Assembly (NCBI GenBank): GCA_903927965.1
Contig: CAIYPA010000258.1
Coordinates: forward strand, 1-64,000
DNA: 64,000 nt
Direction of reading: 5' to 3'
DNA from: an uncultured Bacteroidia bacterium
GTDB taxonomy: Bacteria; Bacteroidota; Bacteroidia; Bacteroidales; Prolixibacteraceae
The number at the start of each line of letters is the position of its first letter. The first letter of the stretch is position 1. The notes under the pieces are model-generated. The model was not told the origin of the DNA and ran no database searches. It was given only the letters and a program-made list of their open reading frames with translations. This document shows, one piece after another, positions 47,007-55,054 of this stretch. Position numbers and translations under genes: made by a program.

Positions 47007-47038
47007 TTGGTTATGTGGTACGCTTTTGTTTAAATTTG
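47007..47038 (+). promoter_or_regulatory. Rightward early promoter of the element
   Basis: TTG (47007) and TAAATTTG (47031-47038) with a 21-nt spacer fit the phylum consensus and lie beside the operator candidate. It would transcribe the small regulators and perhaps the whole replication operon. Confidence 0.5.
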
Positions 47039-47063
47039 CAACTCAGTCAATAATGTAACTAAG

Positions 47064-47258
47064 ATGAAAACAAAGAACAAAAATCCGAAGATTAAACAGG
47101 CAATTACAACCAGCTTTTCGAAACCTCTAAACAACAGACTTTTAAAGATTCATTTAAGGCTTATCCTTATAAAAAATGCTATTCTTTCATCAGCAAAGAA
47201 CCTTAAATTTAATTGTCATTATCAACTTAAATACTTGAATAATATGGATTTTCCATAA
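47064..47258 (+). CDS. Possible small basic protein (low confidence)
   Basis: A 64-aa ORF with an ATG start directly downstream of the rightward promoter. The product is very basic (many Lys/Arg/Asn) with one hydrophobic stretch (LRLILIKNAILSS) and no recognised motif. Placement right after the early promoter supports it; AT-rich, low-complexity composition argues against. It could instead be an untranslated leader. Confidence 0.3.
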   Translation: MKTKNKNPKIKQAITTSFSKPLNNRLLKIHLRLILIKNAILSSAKNLKFNCHYQLKYLNNMDFP

Positions 47259-47333
47259 GCGATTCTTTAAATACCTAACCCAAAAATAATGTTTCAAATG
47301 TAAACAAGAATCTATATTAATACAATACTATAA

Positions 47334-47564
47334 ATGGCACATAAAGGTAATTTCAAAAGAGCATACGGCAAATTAAAAGTAAAAGAAGCACCTATCGTAA
47401 AGGAAACAATTATGAAAAGGTGCAATTGGTCCAATCAGACCTTCAGTCACAAAAAAGATGGTAAAAGGAGTTATACATTGGATGAGATCGATACAGTTGC
47501 GATTACTTTCAGAGCTTTTGGTCTTGATGCCTGGTCAGGGGAAGAAATCATGCTAAACTCTTGA
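47334..47564 (+). CDS. Small putative DNA-binding regulator (Cro-like position)
   Basis: A 76-aa basic N-terminus with a helix-rich middle (VKETIMKRCNWSNQTFSHKKDGKRSYTLDEIDTVAITFRAF) that reads like a short helix-turn-helix: CNWSNQTFSHKKDG as turn and recognition helix. It is the first convincing gene rightward of the repressor, the place of Cro/Str-like regulators in phages and satellites. No family could be named. It is followed after 4 bp by the LuxR-type HTH gene. Confidence 0.55.
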   Translation: MAHKGNFKRAYGKLKVKEAPIVKETIMKRCNWSNQTFSHKKDGKRSYTLDEIDTVAITFRAFGLDAWSGEEIMLNS

Positions 47565-47568
47565 ATCC

Positions 47569-47805
47569 ATGGTAATAGACACCCCAAGACTAACCAAAGC
47601 CGAAGACCAGATTGTACGGCTAAAATTGCAGGGTCTGACTCGAAAACAGATTGCTGAATTCACAAAACGTTCAAAGGGAACCATTCAAAGGCACTTTCAA
47701 AATGTTTATGAAAAATTAAATATACAGAGTGAGATTGATCTTTATAACTGGTATGCTGAAAATGTTCTTAAGATCAACATCCGCAATTTATTACATAAGG
47801 ACTAG
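47569..47805 (+). CDS. Stand-alone LuxR/GerE-type helix-turn-helix protein
   Basis: A 78-aa protein. Residues about 5-62 match a GerE-type HTH (LTKAEDQIVRLKLQGLTRKQIAEF, then SKGTIQRHFQNVYEKLNI). There is no sensor or receiver domain, so it likely binds DNA directly, as a regulator or excision accessory factor of the element. It forms a tight pair with the preceding small gene. Confidence 0.75.
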   Translation: MVIDTPRLTKAEDQIVRLKLQGLTRKQIAEFTKRSKGTIQRHFQNVYEKLNIQSEIDLYNWYAENVLKINIRNLLHKD

Positions 47806-47852
47806 CTCTAACCTTTATTTAATTAATTATAATTCAATGCTTTACAGTGATT

Positions 47853-48143
47853 ATGAAAAATGAAAACGCAATTAGCGATGATTATTTGTCGGATTTGATG
47901 ATCCGAACAGCAAATCTTGGAGCAAAAATAGCCTTGCAGGATGCAGGTGTGATTAAAAATACAATCACTCTTGCTGAGATCAAAAAATTGAACGGTGTTA
48001 AAATGGCAAATGCCGCCCGGATAGCTCCAGGAATAAAGTGGAAACCAATTGGTAAAGGTGGGAGAACCTCTGGAGTATATTGTCTCCGAACCGAGTTTGA
48101 AAAGTTTTTGTTTTCAAGGGAATTTGACTTTAACAAAAAATAA
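47853..48143 (+). CDS. Small hypothetical protein of the element's regulatory region
   Basis: 96 aa from the ATG at 47853; the track start is a GTG two codons earlier. The first half is helical (DYLSDLMIRTANLGAKIALQDAGV). The second half (WKPIGKGGRTSGVYCLRTEFEKFLFSREF) reads like a winged-helix/excisionase-type end in which a Tyr/Arg-rich beta hairpin precedes a last helix. The family is unknown; an accessory DNA-binding or excisionase role is a guess from position. Confidence 0.5.
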   Translation: MKNENAISDDYLSDLMIRTANLGAKIALQDAGVIKNTITLAEIKKLNGVKMANAARIAPGIKWKPIGKGGRTSGVYCLRTEFEKFLFSREFDFNKK

Positions 48144-48257
48144 TCAATGAGATATCCAGTATTTTTTAAAATTTCAATTGTGATTTGATTCTAATTCAAC
48201 ACCTTCAATGCCACAGGTTTGTAACCAGGCAAGCAGAAATCTTATTAATAAAAAACA

Positions 48258-48590
48258 ATGAAGAAGAACTACACATTGAACAATTTTTACTCGCAGGTGA
48301 AATCCCTGATCGAAAAACACAATTGCACCGATCCAGGATGCAACATAAGGGTACAGTTTGAGATAGCCGAGGACCTCAAGAAGAATGGCCGGCCACGCCT
48401 CGATTGTACCGTCTCATATGAGAGGGACCATGAATTCGTGTTTTTTTCATCTGCCAGTACCCCTGAAACGGCACTTTGCAAATTCGAGGAAGAACTCACA
48501 GAAGCACGTGGCCATATGCCACAAACCGTTTCGGTCGATCTGGACGCCGGCCCTGCTTTGCAGGAAATTTTGGCCGTCCAGGAAAACTGA
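48258..48590 (+). CDS. Hypothetical protein, first gene of the GC-richer module
   Basis: A 110-aa soluble protein with an alpha/beta look and a short cysteine pair (NCTDPGCNIRV). No recognised domain. From here rightward the codon use becomes visibly richer in G and C than in the integrase/repressor part, which suggests a different origin for the module. Confidence 0.55.
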   Translation: MKKNYTLNNFYSQVKSLIEKHNCTDPGCNIRVQFEIAEDLKKNGRPRLDCTVSYERDHEFVFFSSASTPETALCKFEEELTEARGHMPQTVSVDLDAGPALQEILAVQEN

Positions 48591-48593
48591 TTA

Positions 48594-48690
48594 CCCCACG
48601 GTGGGGCAAAGCCGTCGTTCTTTAATTAAATCCCATGGCGGTGGGGAAAATGGCCATTCGGGCCGGAGGTTTAACGCTCCGGTCCATGGC
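48594..48690 (+). other. Cluster of GC-rich hairpins in the leader of the small-gene operon
   Basis: The 166-bp gap between two genes holds CCCCA/TGGGG around three bases (48594-48606) and a 9-bp stem GGGCCGGAG/CTCCGGTCC (48660-48685, one G-U) with an 8-nt loop. There is no T-run, so simple termination is unlikely. It may be an RNA processing or regulatory structure, or a protein-binding site. Confidence 0.4.
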
Positions 48691-48756
48691 CAAATTTCAA
48701 GCTACGGGACTAAATCAATAAATTTTCATCAATACACACTAAAACAAACAATTACA

Positions 48757-49107
48757 ATGGACTACAACATTTATAAATTCCTTAAACAAACCTTTAACCC
48801 CAGGTTGACAACACGGGACATGGAGACCAGCCCAACAAGGTGCGGATGTGAATACAGGATCAGCACAATGGATTTTGAGGACGACAAGCCCCATTTCCCT
48901 ACACTGGCCGTTGGTGCAATCAACACCGGTCAGGGGTGGACCATCAGGGCCACCTGGAACCAATATGGCGAATGTACGGTCGAAAACAGAAGGATAAAAT
49001 CATTTGACTTGGTCACCCCTGCACAGAAAGAGATCAACGATGCAAAGCCTGTGTTCATATTTTTTGCGGCTTTTATAATATTTATAATCATCTCAATATT
49101 AGGATAA
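48757..49107 (+). CDS. Hypothetical protein with C-terminal membrane anchor
   Basis: 116 aa from the ATG at 48757; the track ORF from 48385 is only an open shadow upstream. A soluble part (about 1-95) ends in one membrane helix (PVFIFFAAFIIFIIISIL). No recognised family. Its stop codon overlaps the next ATG by one base, so it is translated with the following gene. Confidence 0.6.
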   Translation: MDYNIYKFLKQTFNPRLTTRDMETSPTRCGCEYRISTMDFEDDKPHFPTLAVGAINTGQGWTIRATWNQYGECTVENRRIKSFDLVTPAQKEINDAKPVFIFFAAFIIFIIISILG

Positions 49108-49415
49108 TGAATATAGCAGTTATTGGCGATTACGAATCGCAGGAGTACAAGCTGTTGCTTGAGCGCGTCAAAATATTAAAGTGCGAAGAGGATGTAATCG
49201 ACCTTTCGCGGCACCTGAGGTTGGTATGGCACAAAAAGAACGAAGCCCGTTTTGCCGACATCAAAAATGCCCACCAAATTGTCATTTGTGGCGACTGGGA
49301 CAATTATATCGATGCAAAAAGGGATATTACCTATGCACAAACCCTGAACAAAGAGTGTTTTGTCGAATATGGCGGACAGTTCCTTCCATTCCCCCAATAT
49401 GCCAGAAGGTTATGA
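49107..49415 (+). CDS. Hypothetical protein, possible nucleoside deoxyribosyltransferase-like/DUF4406-like fold
   Basis: A 102-aa protein. It starts with a hydrophobic strand plus GDYES (MNIAVIGDYES), with a later IVICGDWDNYIDAKRDITYAQTLNKECFVEYG that resembles the Rossmann-like fold of small phage DUF4406/deoxyribosyltransferase-like proteins. This is a weak fold-level guess. It overlaps both neighbours by one and four bases, which supports an operon. Confidence 0.55.
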   Translation: MNIAVIGDYESQEYKLLLERVKILKCEEDVIDLSRHLRLVWHKKNEARFADIKNAHQIVICGDWDNYIDAKRDITYAQTLNKECFVEYGGQFLPFPQYARRL

Positions 49416-49663
49416 AAAAACTTGCAACAGTGTTCGCCACAGGGTTTGCCCAGGTCTTTTTGGTCTCGGCAAACACTTATTTTATCAGCCGCACTACCTG
49501 GATTGGGATCGCCTTTTGTGGATTTGGCATATCCTATTTATGGACTGTCAATGTCAGAAGGGTGTCCATCGGTACCAAGGCCGAGCAATTTGTCTATTCA
49601 TCAGGTGCCATGCTTGGAGGGCTGACCGGAGTGCTGTTGGCCAAAAATATCAAACCGAACTGA
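49412..49663 (+). CDS. Small phage-type membrane protein
   Basis: 83 aa from the ATG at 49412 (ATGA overlap with the previous stop); the track ORF from 49181 is a shadow upstream. Three hydrophobic stretches are visible (FATGFAQVFLVSANTYFI, IGIAFCGFGISYLW, SSGAMLGGLTGVLLA). The layout resembles small membrane proteins found in phage early regions. No holin or exclusion function can be claimed. Confidence 0.6.
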   Translation: MKKLATVFATGFAQVFLVSANTYFISRTTWIGIAFCGFGISYLWTVNVRRVSIGTKAEQFVYSSGAMLGGLTGVLLAKNIKPN

Positions 49664-49678
49664 CAAAAACATCCGACC

Positions 49679-50347
49679 ATGCCATCGATCAACATTAGAA
49701 AAAGCTTTGCGCCGGGAATTTTGGCTTCTATCGACAAGGGGTACGCAAAACGGACAGGGATAAAACCAACGGTTGCCACAATCCGGATAAACCGCCCATT
49801 AAGAAAGGCAAATGATCTGGATAGTGTTATAATTGAGGATTTTCCAACTGGTTCAATTCGGACAAAGGAGAGAAAAGCGATAAAAAAGGGGGACACATTG
49901 CGCTTTTTTACCGGTTACCGGACAAAAAAAGTGCGGTTCCTTGGCAAAGTGGCCTGCCTCAAAACAGAGAAGGTCGTTTTTCAGGAAACTGCCCCTGGTA
50001 TTTTCTCCCTCGAATTGGATGGTATCGGACTTAATGACATGAAAATACAGAAAATTGCCGTTGAAAGTGGGTTTGTCTCGTCAAAGGCAATGTTTGATTG
50101 GTTGCCCAAAACAATGGGGTCTCCAATCACAGGAGAAAGGATCCACCTTGCAAATTCGTACAACCGCAAATACTATCTGCACAAACGGACAAAGGAGCTT
50201 GGTGTCAGGATACAATTGACCAAATGTGGTCGGACCATTGAAGTGGAAACCGACCAGGTCGATACCGTAATGAAAAGCAAGCACGTCTCGGAGCTTGCCA
50301 ACAAGCACAGCTATGGCATACAAGTCATTAACCCATTATTCAAATGA
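49679..50347 (+). CDS. Hypothetical protein with ASCH/PUA-like N-terminal half
   Basis: A 222-aa protein. Residues about 40-130 (AIKKGDTLRFFTGYRTKKVRFLGKVACLKTEKVVF) have the strand pattern of ASCH/PUA-type domains, which bind nucleic acid or modified bases. The C-terminal part (about 135-222) is basic and unrecognised. It lies in the pre-replication operon; the next gene overlaps by four bases. Confidence 0.5.
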   Translation: MPSINIRKSFAPGILASIDKGYAKRTGIKPTVATIRINRPLRKANDLDSVIIEDFPTGSIRTKERKAIKKGDTLRFFTGYRTKKVRFLGKVACLKTEKVVFQETAPGIFSLELDGIGLNDMKIQKIAVESGFVSSKAMFDWLPKTMGSPITGERIHLANSYNRKYYLHKRTKELGVRIQLTKCGRTIEVETDQVDTVMKSKHVSELANKHSYGIQVINPLFK

Positions 50348-50568
50348 ACAATCCAAATTTACTACATATCGAACTTGACCCGGTCGATGCGATGCTGATC
50401 ATGAGCGTCCTTCAAATGGTAAGGGACCCATCCTTCCCTTTTAAGGGCTTGACCAGGGCAATTGACAACTACAATGCCACAGTGGTCAAAAACATTTCGC
50501 CAGAACAGGTCCGGGAGGCAAACGATGCATTGGCAATGTACCAGTTATTGGCGCAAGCAGGGCTATGA
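50344..50568 (+). CDS. Small hypothetical protein of the replication operon
   Basis: A 74-aa acidic, helical protein with no recognised motif. It overlaps both neighbours by ATGA, a sign of translational coupling. Confidence 0.55.
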   Translation: MNNPNLLHIELDPVDAMLIMSVLQMVRDPSFPFKGLTRAIDNYNATVVKNISPEQVREANDALAMYQLLAQAGL

Positions 50569-50870
50569 AAGAGATAGTCACAATATATCAGGGACGTCCG
50601 CGGCCTTCCTATTTCTATATCATACAGCCGGTCCCTGGCCTTGAGTTTTTTGTCAACCAGGAAATCAGGTGCGTCCATCCAAGGACAATGCAGGAAACCT
50701 TTGGCACAGTAACGGAGTTCTTCTGGACCTTCGACTGGGAGGAACCGCCCCGTGGTTTTTTGATGGGAATTTTTGGCGTTGAGCCGGCACTCCTGCGCGA
50801 GGTCCTTTTGGCAACAGATCCCGGATACAAAGACAGTTGGGCCAGGTTGATCCTGATCAAAGAAAAATAA
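50565..50870 (+). CDS. Hypothetical protein directly upstream of the primase-helicase
   Basis: A 101-aa protein rich in aromatic residues (SYFYIIQPVPGLEFF, EFFWTFDWEEPP), probably a small beta-rich fold. No recognised family. It is coupled to the previous gene by a four-base overlap and lies 10 bp before the primase gene, hinting at a replication accessory role. Confidence 0.55.
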   Translation: MKEIVTIYQGRPRPSYFYIIQPVPGLEFFVNQEIRCVHPRTMQETFGTVTEFFWTFDWEEPPRGFLMGIFGVEPALLREVLLATDPGYKDSWARLILIKEK

Positions 50871-50880
50871 AAAGCTTTTT

Positions 50881-53800
50881 ATGATTGCAAACGGACTTGT
50901 CCAACAAATAAAGGGCGCGGCCCAGATCGAAAGTATTATTGGCGAATACATTGGACTGAAACGCTTCGGTGCCAACTATAAGGCTTGCTGCCCTTTCCAT
51001 GACGAAAACACCAGCAGTTTTGTCGTTTCCCCATCAAAAGGCATCTACAAATGTTTTGGTTGCGGAAAGGGCGGCGATGCTGTCCATTTTGTGCAGGAAT
51101 TCGAGAAGGTCTCCTTTCCACAGGCACTGAAAATTGTTGCAAAAAAATACAATATTGATGTCCCGGAGCGTGAACTTTCACCTGAAGAACTTGCATCTGC
51201 CAAACGTAGGGAAAACTCATTGGCGATGCTGGACAAAAACAACAGAACCTTTCGGGAGGCTTTGACAAGGCATAGTCCCGCAATGGACTATTTGACCGGC
51301 AGGGGGATCAAACAGGAAACCATTGACAAATGGGGCCTGGGCTGGGCTTCTGGTGGGTTCTTTGCCGGACGGGTCACCTATCCGATACACAACATGAACG
51401 GTGACATCTGTGGGTTTACCGGGAGGGCCTTGTCCGACCAGGTGCAGCCCAAGTACAAAAACAGCCCTGAAGACGAGCTGTTCAAAAAGTCCGACCTGCT
51501 GTTTGGCCTTTACCATGCCAAAATGAAGATCAACAAGGCCAACAAATGCTACATCGTGGAAGGCCAGCACGATGTCCTGCAGATGTGGCAAATTGGTTTT
51601 GAAAACACGGTTGCCCCAAGCGGCACTGCCTTGACGGTCCAGCAGATCAGGCTGATCAAACGCTTCACAAAAAACATCGTGCTGCTTCTCGATGCCGATG
51701 CCCCTGGGATCAAAGCTGCTATCAAAAATATTTCACCCCTCCTGACGGAACAGGCCGGCCTTCGGATCATTGTCCTGCCCGATGGTGAAGATCCCGACAG
51801 TTATATAAGAAAGTCGCTGGCCTCCCCCACCGGTCCCGATAAGGGAAAAATGGCAGTCAGGGATTTTATCGAGAATGGGGAGATCGATTTTATCGAATTC
51901 AAAACGCAACAGTTCCAAAAGGAGATCAAAACCGATCCCAACAAGAAAGGGGAACTCCTCACCGAAATTACCGCCGACATCAGCCTTGTGCACGACAAGA
52001 ATGCGAGGCGGGCCTATATCCAGCAATGTTCTTCCATCTTCGGGATCAAGGAAAACGAACTGGTAAAGGATATCCGGCAGTTGCGCGAAAAGATGGAGCT
52101 GAAAACCCAAGATGGGGTGTTCTTTGCATTTGACGAAGCTGCACCCGAAATCAAGGAGAAGGAACAGGCCAACATCCTTTCAGATTATGACGGTGTGATC
52201 GGCCATCATTTGGACGGCAACCGCAATTATATCGGCATAAATACCTCCCCGCTCCAAAAGGACGAGATACTGAAGCTGAAGAAGCTCACCAAAACAGCGG
52301 TCTATGATGAACTGGTGGCAAAATTCTACGATGAGAAAAGCAAGGACGAATCGCCAACGGTGAAAAACCTGAAACGGCTGATCAGTTTTGGCATCGATGT
52401 GAGGATGAGGGAAGAATACGAGGTTGAATTTGACGAGGAGACCGGCGACATCAACGAGGTCCGGTACATCAACTTTACCGACTGGTACCTGAACAAAATC
52501 ACCGAGCTTTTGTCGCCTGCGGATGACCTGTTCACCAGTTCTGCCATCGAACATATCGCGGAGCTTCTGTCGTTCCTTCCCGAGAGTTCCCGGATGGTCA
52601 AGATCAACAATGCACAGGCTGCCTTTAAGAACAGGGGCGTCAAGCTGATCATCGGCGATTTTAAGAAGATACTTGCAACCTTCCTGAAAAAGAACGCCAA
52701 AGCGTTCGAACCGAACAGTGGGCCCGTTGACATTACCGGAGACAACCCGATGGACCTGGACAAGCAGCAGTTCAACGACCTTAACCGGTACCAGCACTAT
52801 TTCGAAAAGAACGCGATCCACCATATATCAAAGACCGGACAGATCGCAAAGGTTTCAAATTTTGTGATCGTACCTATCATCCATTCCAATACATCGACGG
52901 GCCATTTTAAGCTGTTCGAGATGACCAACGAATTTGGGTTCAAGGTCAACCTGTCGCTGGACACCAAGGACCTGAACGATGTGCGAAGGTTCAAATGTGC
53001 CATCGAAGAAAAAGGCAATTTTGTGTTCAAGGGGACACAGGTCGAGCTCGACAACATCAAGGAGCGGCTGTACTCCAATACCACCTATTCGAATGAAATC
53101 GAACAATTGGGATGGCAAAGCGAAGGTTTCTGGGCTTGGGCCGATGGATTGACCACCCTTGACGAGAAATTCACCAAAACGGACAGCAACGGCCTGATCA
53201 CCTTTGGCGAAAAGAACTACCTGATCAAACCTTTCTCCAACCTGTATGCCGGTGACAAGACCGCTTACCTGAACGAAAAGAAATTCCTGCACAAAACCTG
53301 TGGTGCGACCTTTTCGGATTGGGGCCAAAGGTATGTAAATGTGTTCGGCGACAATGCGATGTTGAGCATCTGTGCCCTTTTGACCTGTTTCTATTCCGAT
53401 GCCATCTTCAAGCTCGTCCATGGGGAACTGCCAATGGTCAACTTTTTTGGCCCAAAAGGGACAGGGAAAACGCAACAGGCAGACAGCCTAATGGCCTTTT
53501 TCGGGGAGAAGCAGCCGATCAACAACCTGTCAAAGGTGACGATCTATGGCCTTTCCCACACGCTCAAATCGTTCCACAATGCCTTTTGCCTGATCGACGA
53601 ATACAAGAACTCCATCGATATGAAGTTCATCGAATTTTTGAAATCGGTTTACAACAGGCAGGGGAAGATACAGGGCAATTTTGCGCAGCAGGGCACCAAG
53701 ACGGAGCACATCCCGATCAACCAAATGGTATTGATCTGCGGACAGGACCTGCCGACCCTCGATGTGGCGTTGTTGGAGCGTTGCATCTGCCTTACCGCGT

Positions 53801-54618
53801 ACAAGAACGATTATACCAACGAGGAAGTTGACAGGTACAAGGAGTTGAAGGACATGGAAGAGAAGGGGTTTGCCCACCTAACCGACGGGTTCCTGAAATA
53901 CAGGGAAATGGTGATCGAGAAATTTCCCGAAAGCAACAGCCTGGTGCAGACAATGGTATCCAAAGAATGCAAGGACGTGTCGGTCAGGCTGCAAAAGAAC
54001 CTCACCACGATGCTCACAAGTTTTTATATCCTCAAGGACCATTTTGAATTCCCGTTCACCTTTGAGCGCGTCCTTGGTTTTGGGATCAGGGTGATCAGCG
54101 AGCAGCAGAAGTTCATCGAGAGCAGCGACGACCTCAAGAATTTCTGGAGCATCTTTGCCACTTTGATCGAACAGGACAGGATCAAGGAAGGGCGGAACTA
54201 CATCCTGCACGATGTTTGCGAGGTCCGCTACATCGGGAACGATGAACCGGCCCGTTACCACAAGGGGATGATGTGCATGTTCCTGCGATGGGACGGCCTT
54301 TATCCGATGTATGCCGAGTACTCGCGCCGAAGCAACATGGTCGCCCTGGGTGAAAAGACCATCCAGTTCTACCTCGAAAAGACCAAATATTACCAGGGGA
54401 AGATCAAGAGCAAAAAATTCCGGGACAAACTGACCGGACAGGAATGGGTCAACCAGGCATACTGCTTCGACTATGACAAGATGGACATCAACCTGATCAA
54501 GAGCAACAATATCGAGTTCGGCAACCTGGACATGACCCCAAACAGCGCAGATCCCGAAATTGAAGCAAGTAAAATGTTCGATGGCCTGGCAAAAGCAAAG
54601 GAAGGCTTGCCATTTTAA
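50881..54618 (+). CDS. DnaG-type primase fused to helicase (replication protein of the element)
   Basis: A 1245-aa protein. A CHC2 zinc finger (about 36-72) has CPFH and CFGCG, and a DnaG-type catalytic core and Toprim domain (about 110-330) carry IVEGQHDVLQMW and VLLLDADAPG. A long middle part is unassigned. The C-terminal ATPase (about 840-1030, DUF927-like helicase) has Walker A GPKGTGKTQ and Walker B FCLIDEYKNS. The fusion can both unwind DNA and lay primers, as in plasmid, phage and satellite replication proteins. It sits next to an origin-like repeat region. It is full length with no frameshift, and its base composition is GC-richer than the host genes. Confidence 0.88.
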   Translation: MIANGLVQQIKGAAQIESIIGEYIGLKRFGANYKACCPFHDENTSSFVVSPSKGIYKCFGCGKGGDAVHFVQEFEKVSFPQALKIVAKKYNIDVPERELSPEELASAKRRENSLAMLDKNNRTFREALTRHSPAMDYLTGRGIKQETIDKWGLGWASGGFFAGRVTYPIHNMNGDICGFTGRALSDQVQPKYKNSPEDELFKKSDLLFGLYHAKMKINKANKCYIVEGQHDVLQMWQIGFENTVAPSGTALTVQQIRLIKRFTKNIVLLLDADAPGIKAAIKNISPLLTEQAGLRIIVLPDGEDPDSYIRKSLASPTGPDKGKMAVRDFIENGEIDFIEFKTQQFQKEIKTDPNKKGELLTEITADISLVHDKNARRAYIQQCSSIFGIKENELVKDIRQLREKMELKTQDGVFFAFDEAAPEIKEKEQANILSDYDGVIGHHLDGNRNYIGINTSPLQKDEILKLKKLTKTAVYDELVAKFYDEKSKDESPTVKNLKRLISFGIDVRMREEYEVEFDEETGDINEVRYINFTDWYLNKITELLSPADDLFTSSAIEHIAELLSFLPESSRMVKINNAQAAFKNRGVKLIIGDFKKILATFLKKNAKAFEPNSGPVDITGDNPMDLDKQQFNDLNRYQHYFEKNAIHHISKTGQIAKVSNFVIVPIIHSNTSTGHFKLFEMTNEFGFKVNLSLDTKDLNDVRRFKCAIEEKGNFVFKGTQVELDNIKERLYSNTTYSNEIEQLGWQSEGFWAWADGLTTLDEKFTKTDSNGLITFGEKNYLIKPFSNLYAGDKTAYLNEKKFLHKTCGATFSDWGQRYVNVFGDNAMLSICALLTCFYSDAIFKLVHGELPMVNFFGPKGTGKTQQADSLMAFFGEKQPINNLSKVTIYGLSHTLKSFHNAFCLIDEYKNSIDMKFIEFLKSVYNRQGKIQGNFAQQGTKTEHIPINQMVLICGQDLPTLDVALLERCICLTAYKNDYTNEEVDRYKELKDMEEKGFAHLTDGFLKYREMVIEKFPESNSLVQTMVSKECKDVSVRLQKNLTTMLTSFYILKDHFEFPFTFERVLGFGIRVISEQQKFIESSDDLKNFWSIFATLIEQDRIKEGRNYILHDVCEVRYIGNDEPARYHKGMMCMFLRWDGLYPMYAEYSRRSNMVALGEKTIQFYLEKTKYYQGKIKSKKFRDKLTGQEWVNQAYCFDYDKMDINLIKSNNIEFGNLDMTPNSADPEIEASKMFDGLAKAKEGLPF

Positions 54619-54750
54619 ACCAAACTTTCTGTTCACCAATCACATTCAATAAAATAAACACGTAAGAAACCGTCCGGCAAACCGGATATTCTTACTTGCC
54701 TTATTGTCAAATTTTAAAATAACCGGGACAAAGCTTGTACAAGGGAATTT

Positions 54751-54876
54751 CCCACTACTTAAACTACTTTCACTACTTTGTTATATATCAATATTTTATA
54801 ATCATTTTTTATTCGATATAAGGTAGTGGAAAGTAGTGAAATGTAGTGGGGGTAGTGAAAGAAGCGGCGGTGGTGA
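54751..54876. other. Candidate replication origin: inverted GTAGTG iteron arrays around an AT-rich core
   Basis: Left array: CACTAC-type words at about 54753, 54762 and 54771. Right array: GTAGTG at 54823, 54833, 54843 and 54852, plus a variant GGTGGTG near 54869. Spacing is 9-10 bp, and the two arrays are inverted around about 40 bp of almost pure A/T (54780-54820). Together with the primase-helicase gene ending at 54618, this is the layout of an iteron origin. It fills most of the 436-bp gene-free stretch 54619-55054. Confidence 0.65.
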
Positions 54877-55054
54877 AAAATACATACGGGGTTGTGCGGA
54901 GAGAAAAAAAATAATCTTTTAAAATCTGGTCGGGAGAAGCTTTCCTGGCCGAAAATCAACAGGTGTTCCAAATAGCATGAAAAAAAATACATCCCTTTTT
55001 AAACCAAAAAATATTTGATTATATTGACATCAAAATAATGATCATTATATAATC

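Noticed and set aside
48385-48756. Upstream part of the 240-aa track ORF ending at 49107
   Set aside because: It overlaps the 48258-48590 gene in another frame and reads through GC-rich hairpins; the ATG at 48757 starts a compact membrane-anchored protein with a one-base overlap to the next gene.
51217-54639. Many long minus-strand ORFs inside the primase-helicase gene (up to 253 aa)
   Set aside because: They are shadow frames caused by the GC-richer composition; the plus-strand 1245-aa frame carries clear primase and helicase motifs throughout.
54893-54904. GCGGAGAGA resembling the reverse complement of the tRNA-Ser acceptor end
   Set aside because: It is inverted rather than direct, only 9 bp long and lies inside the origin region; it does not make a plausible att site.
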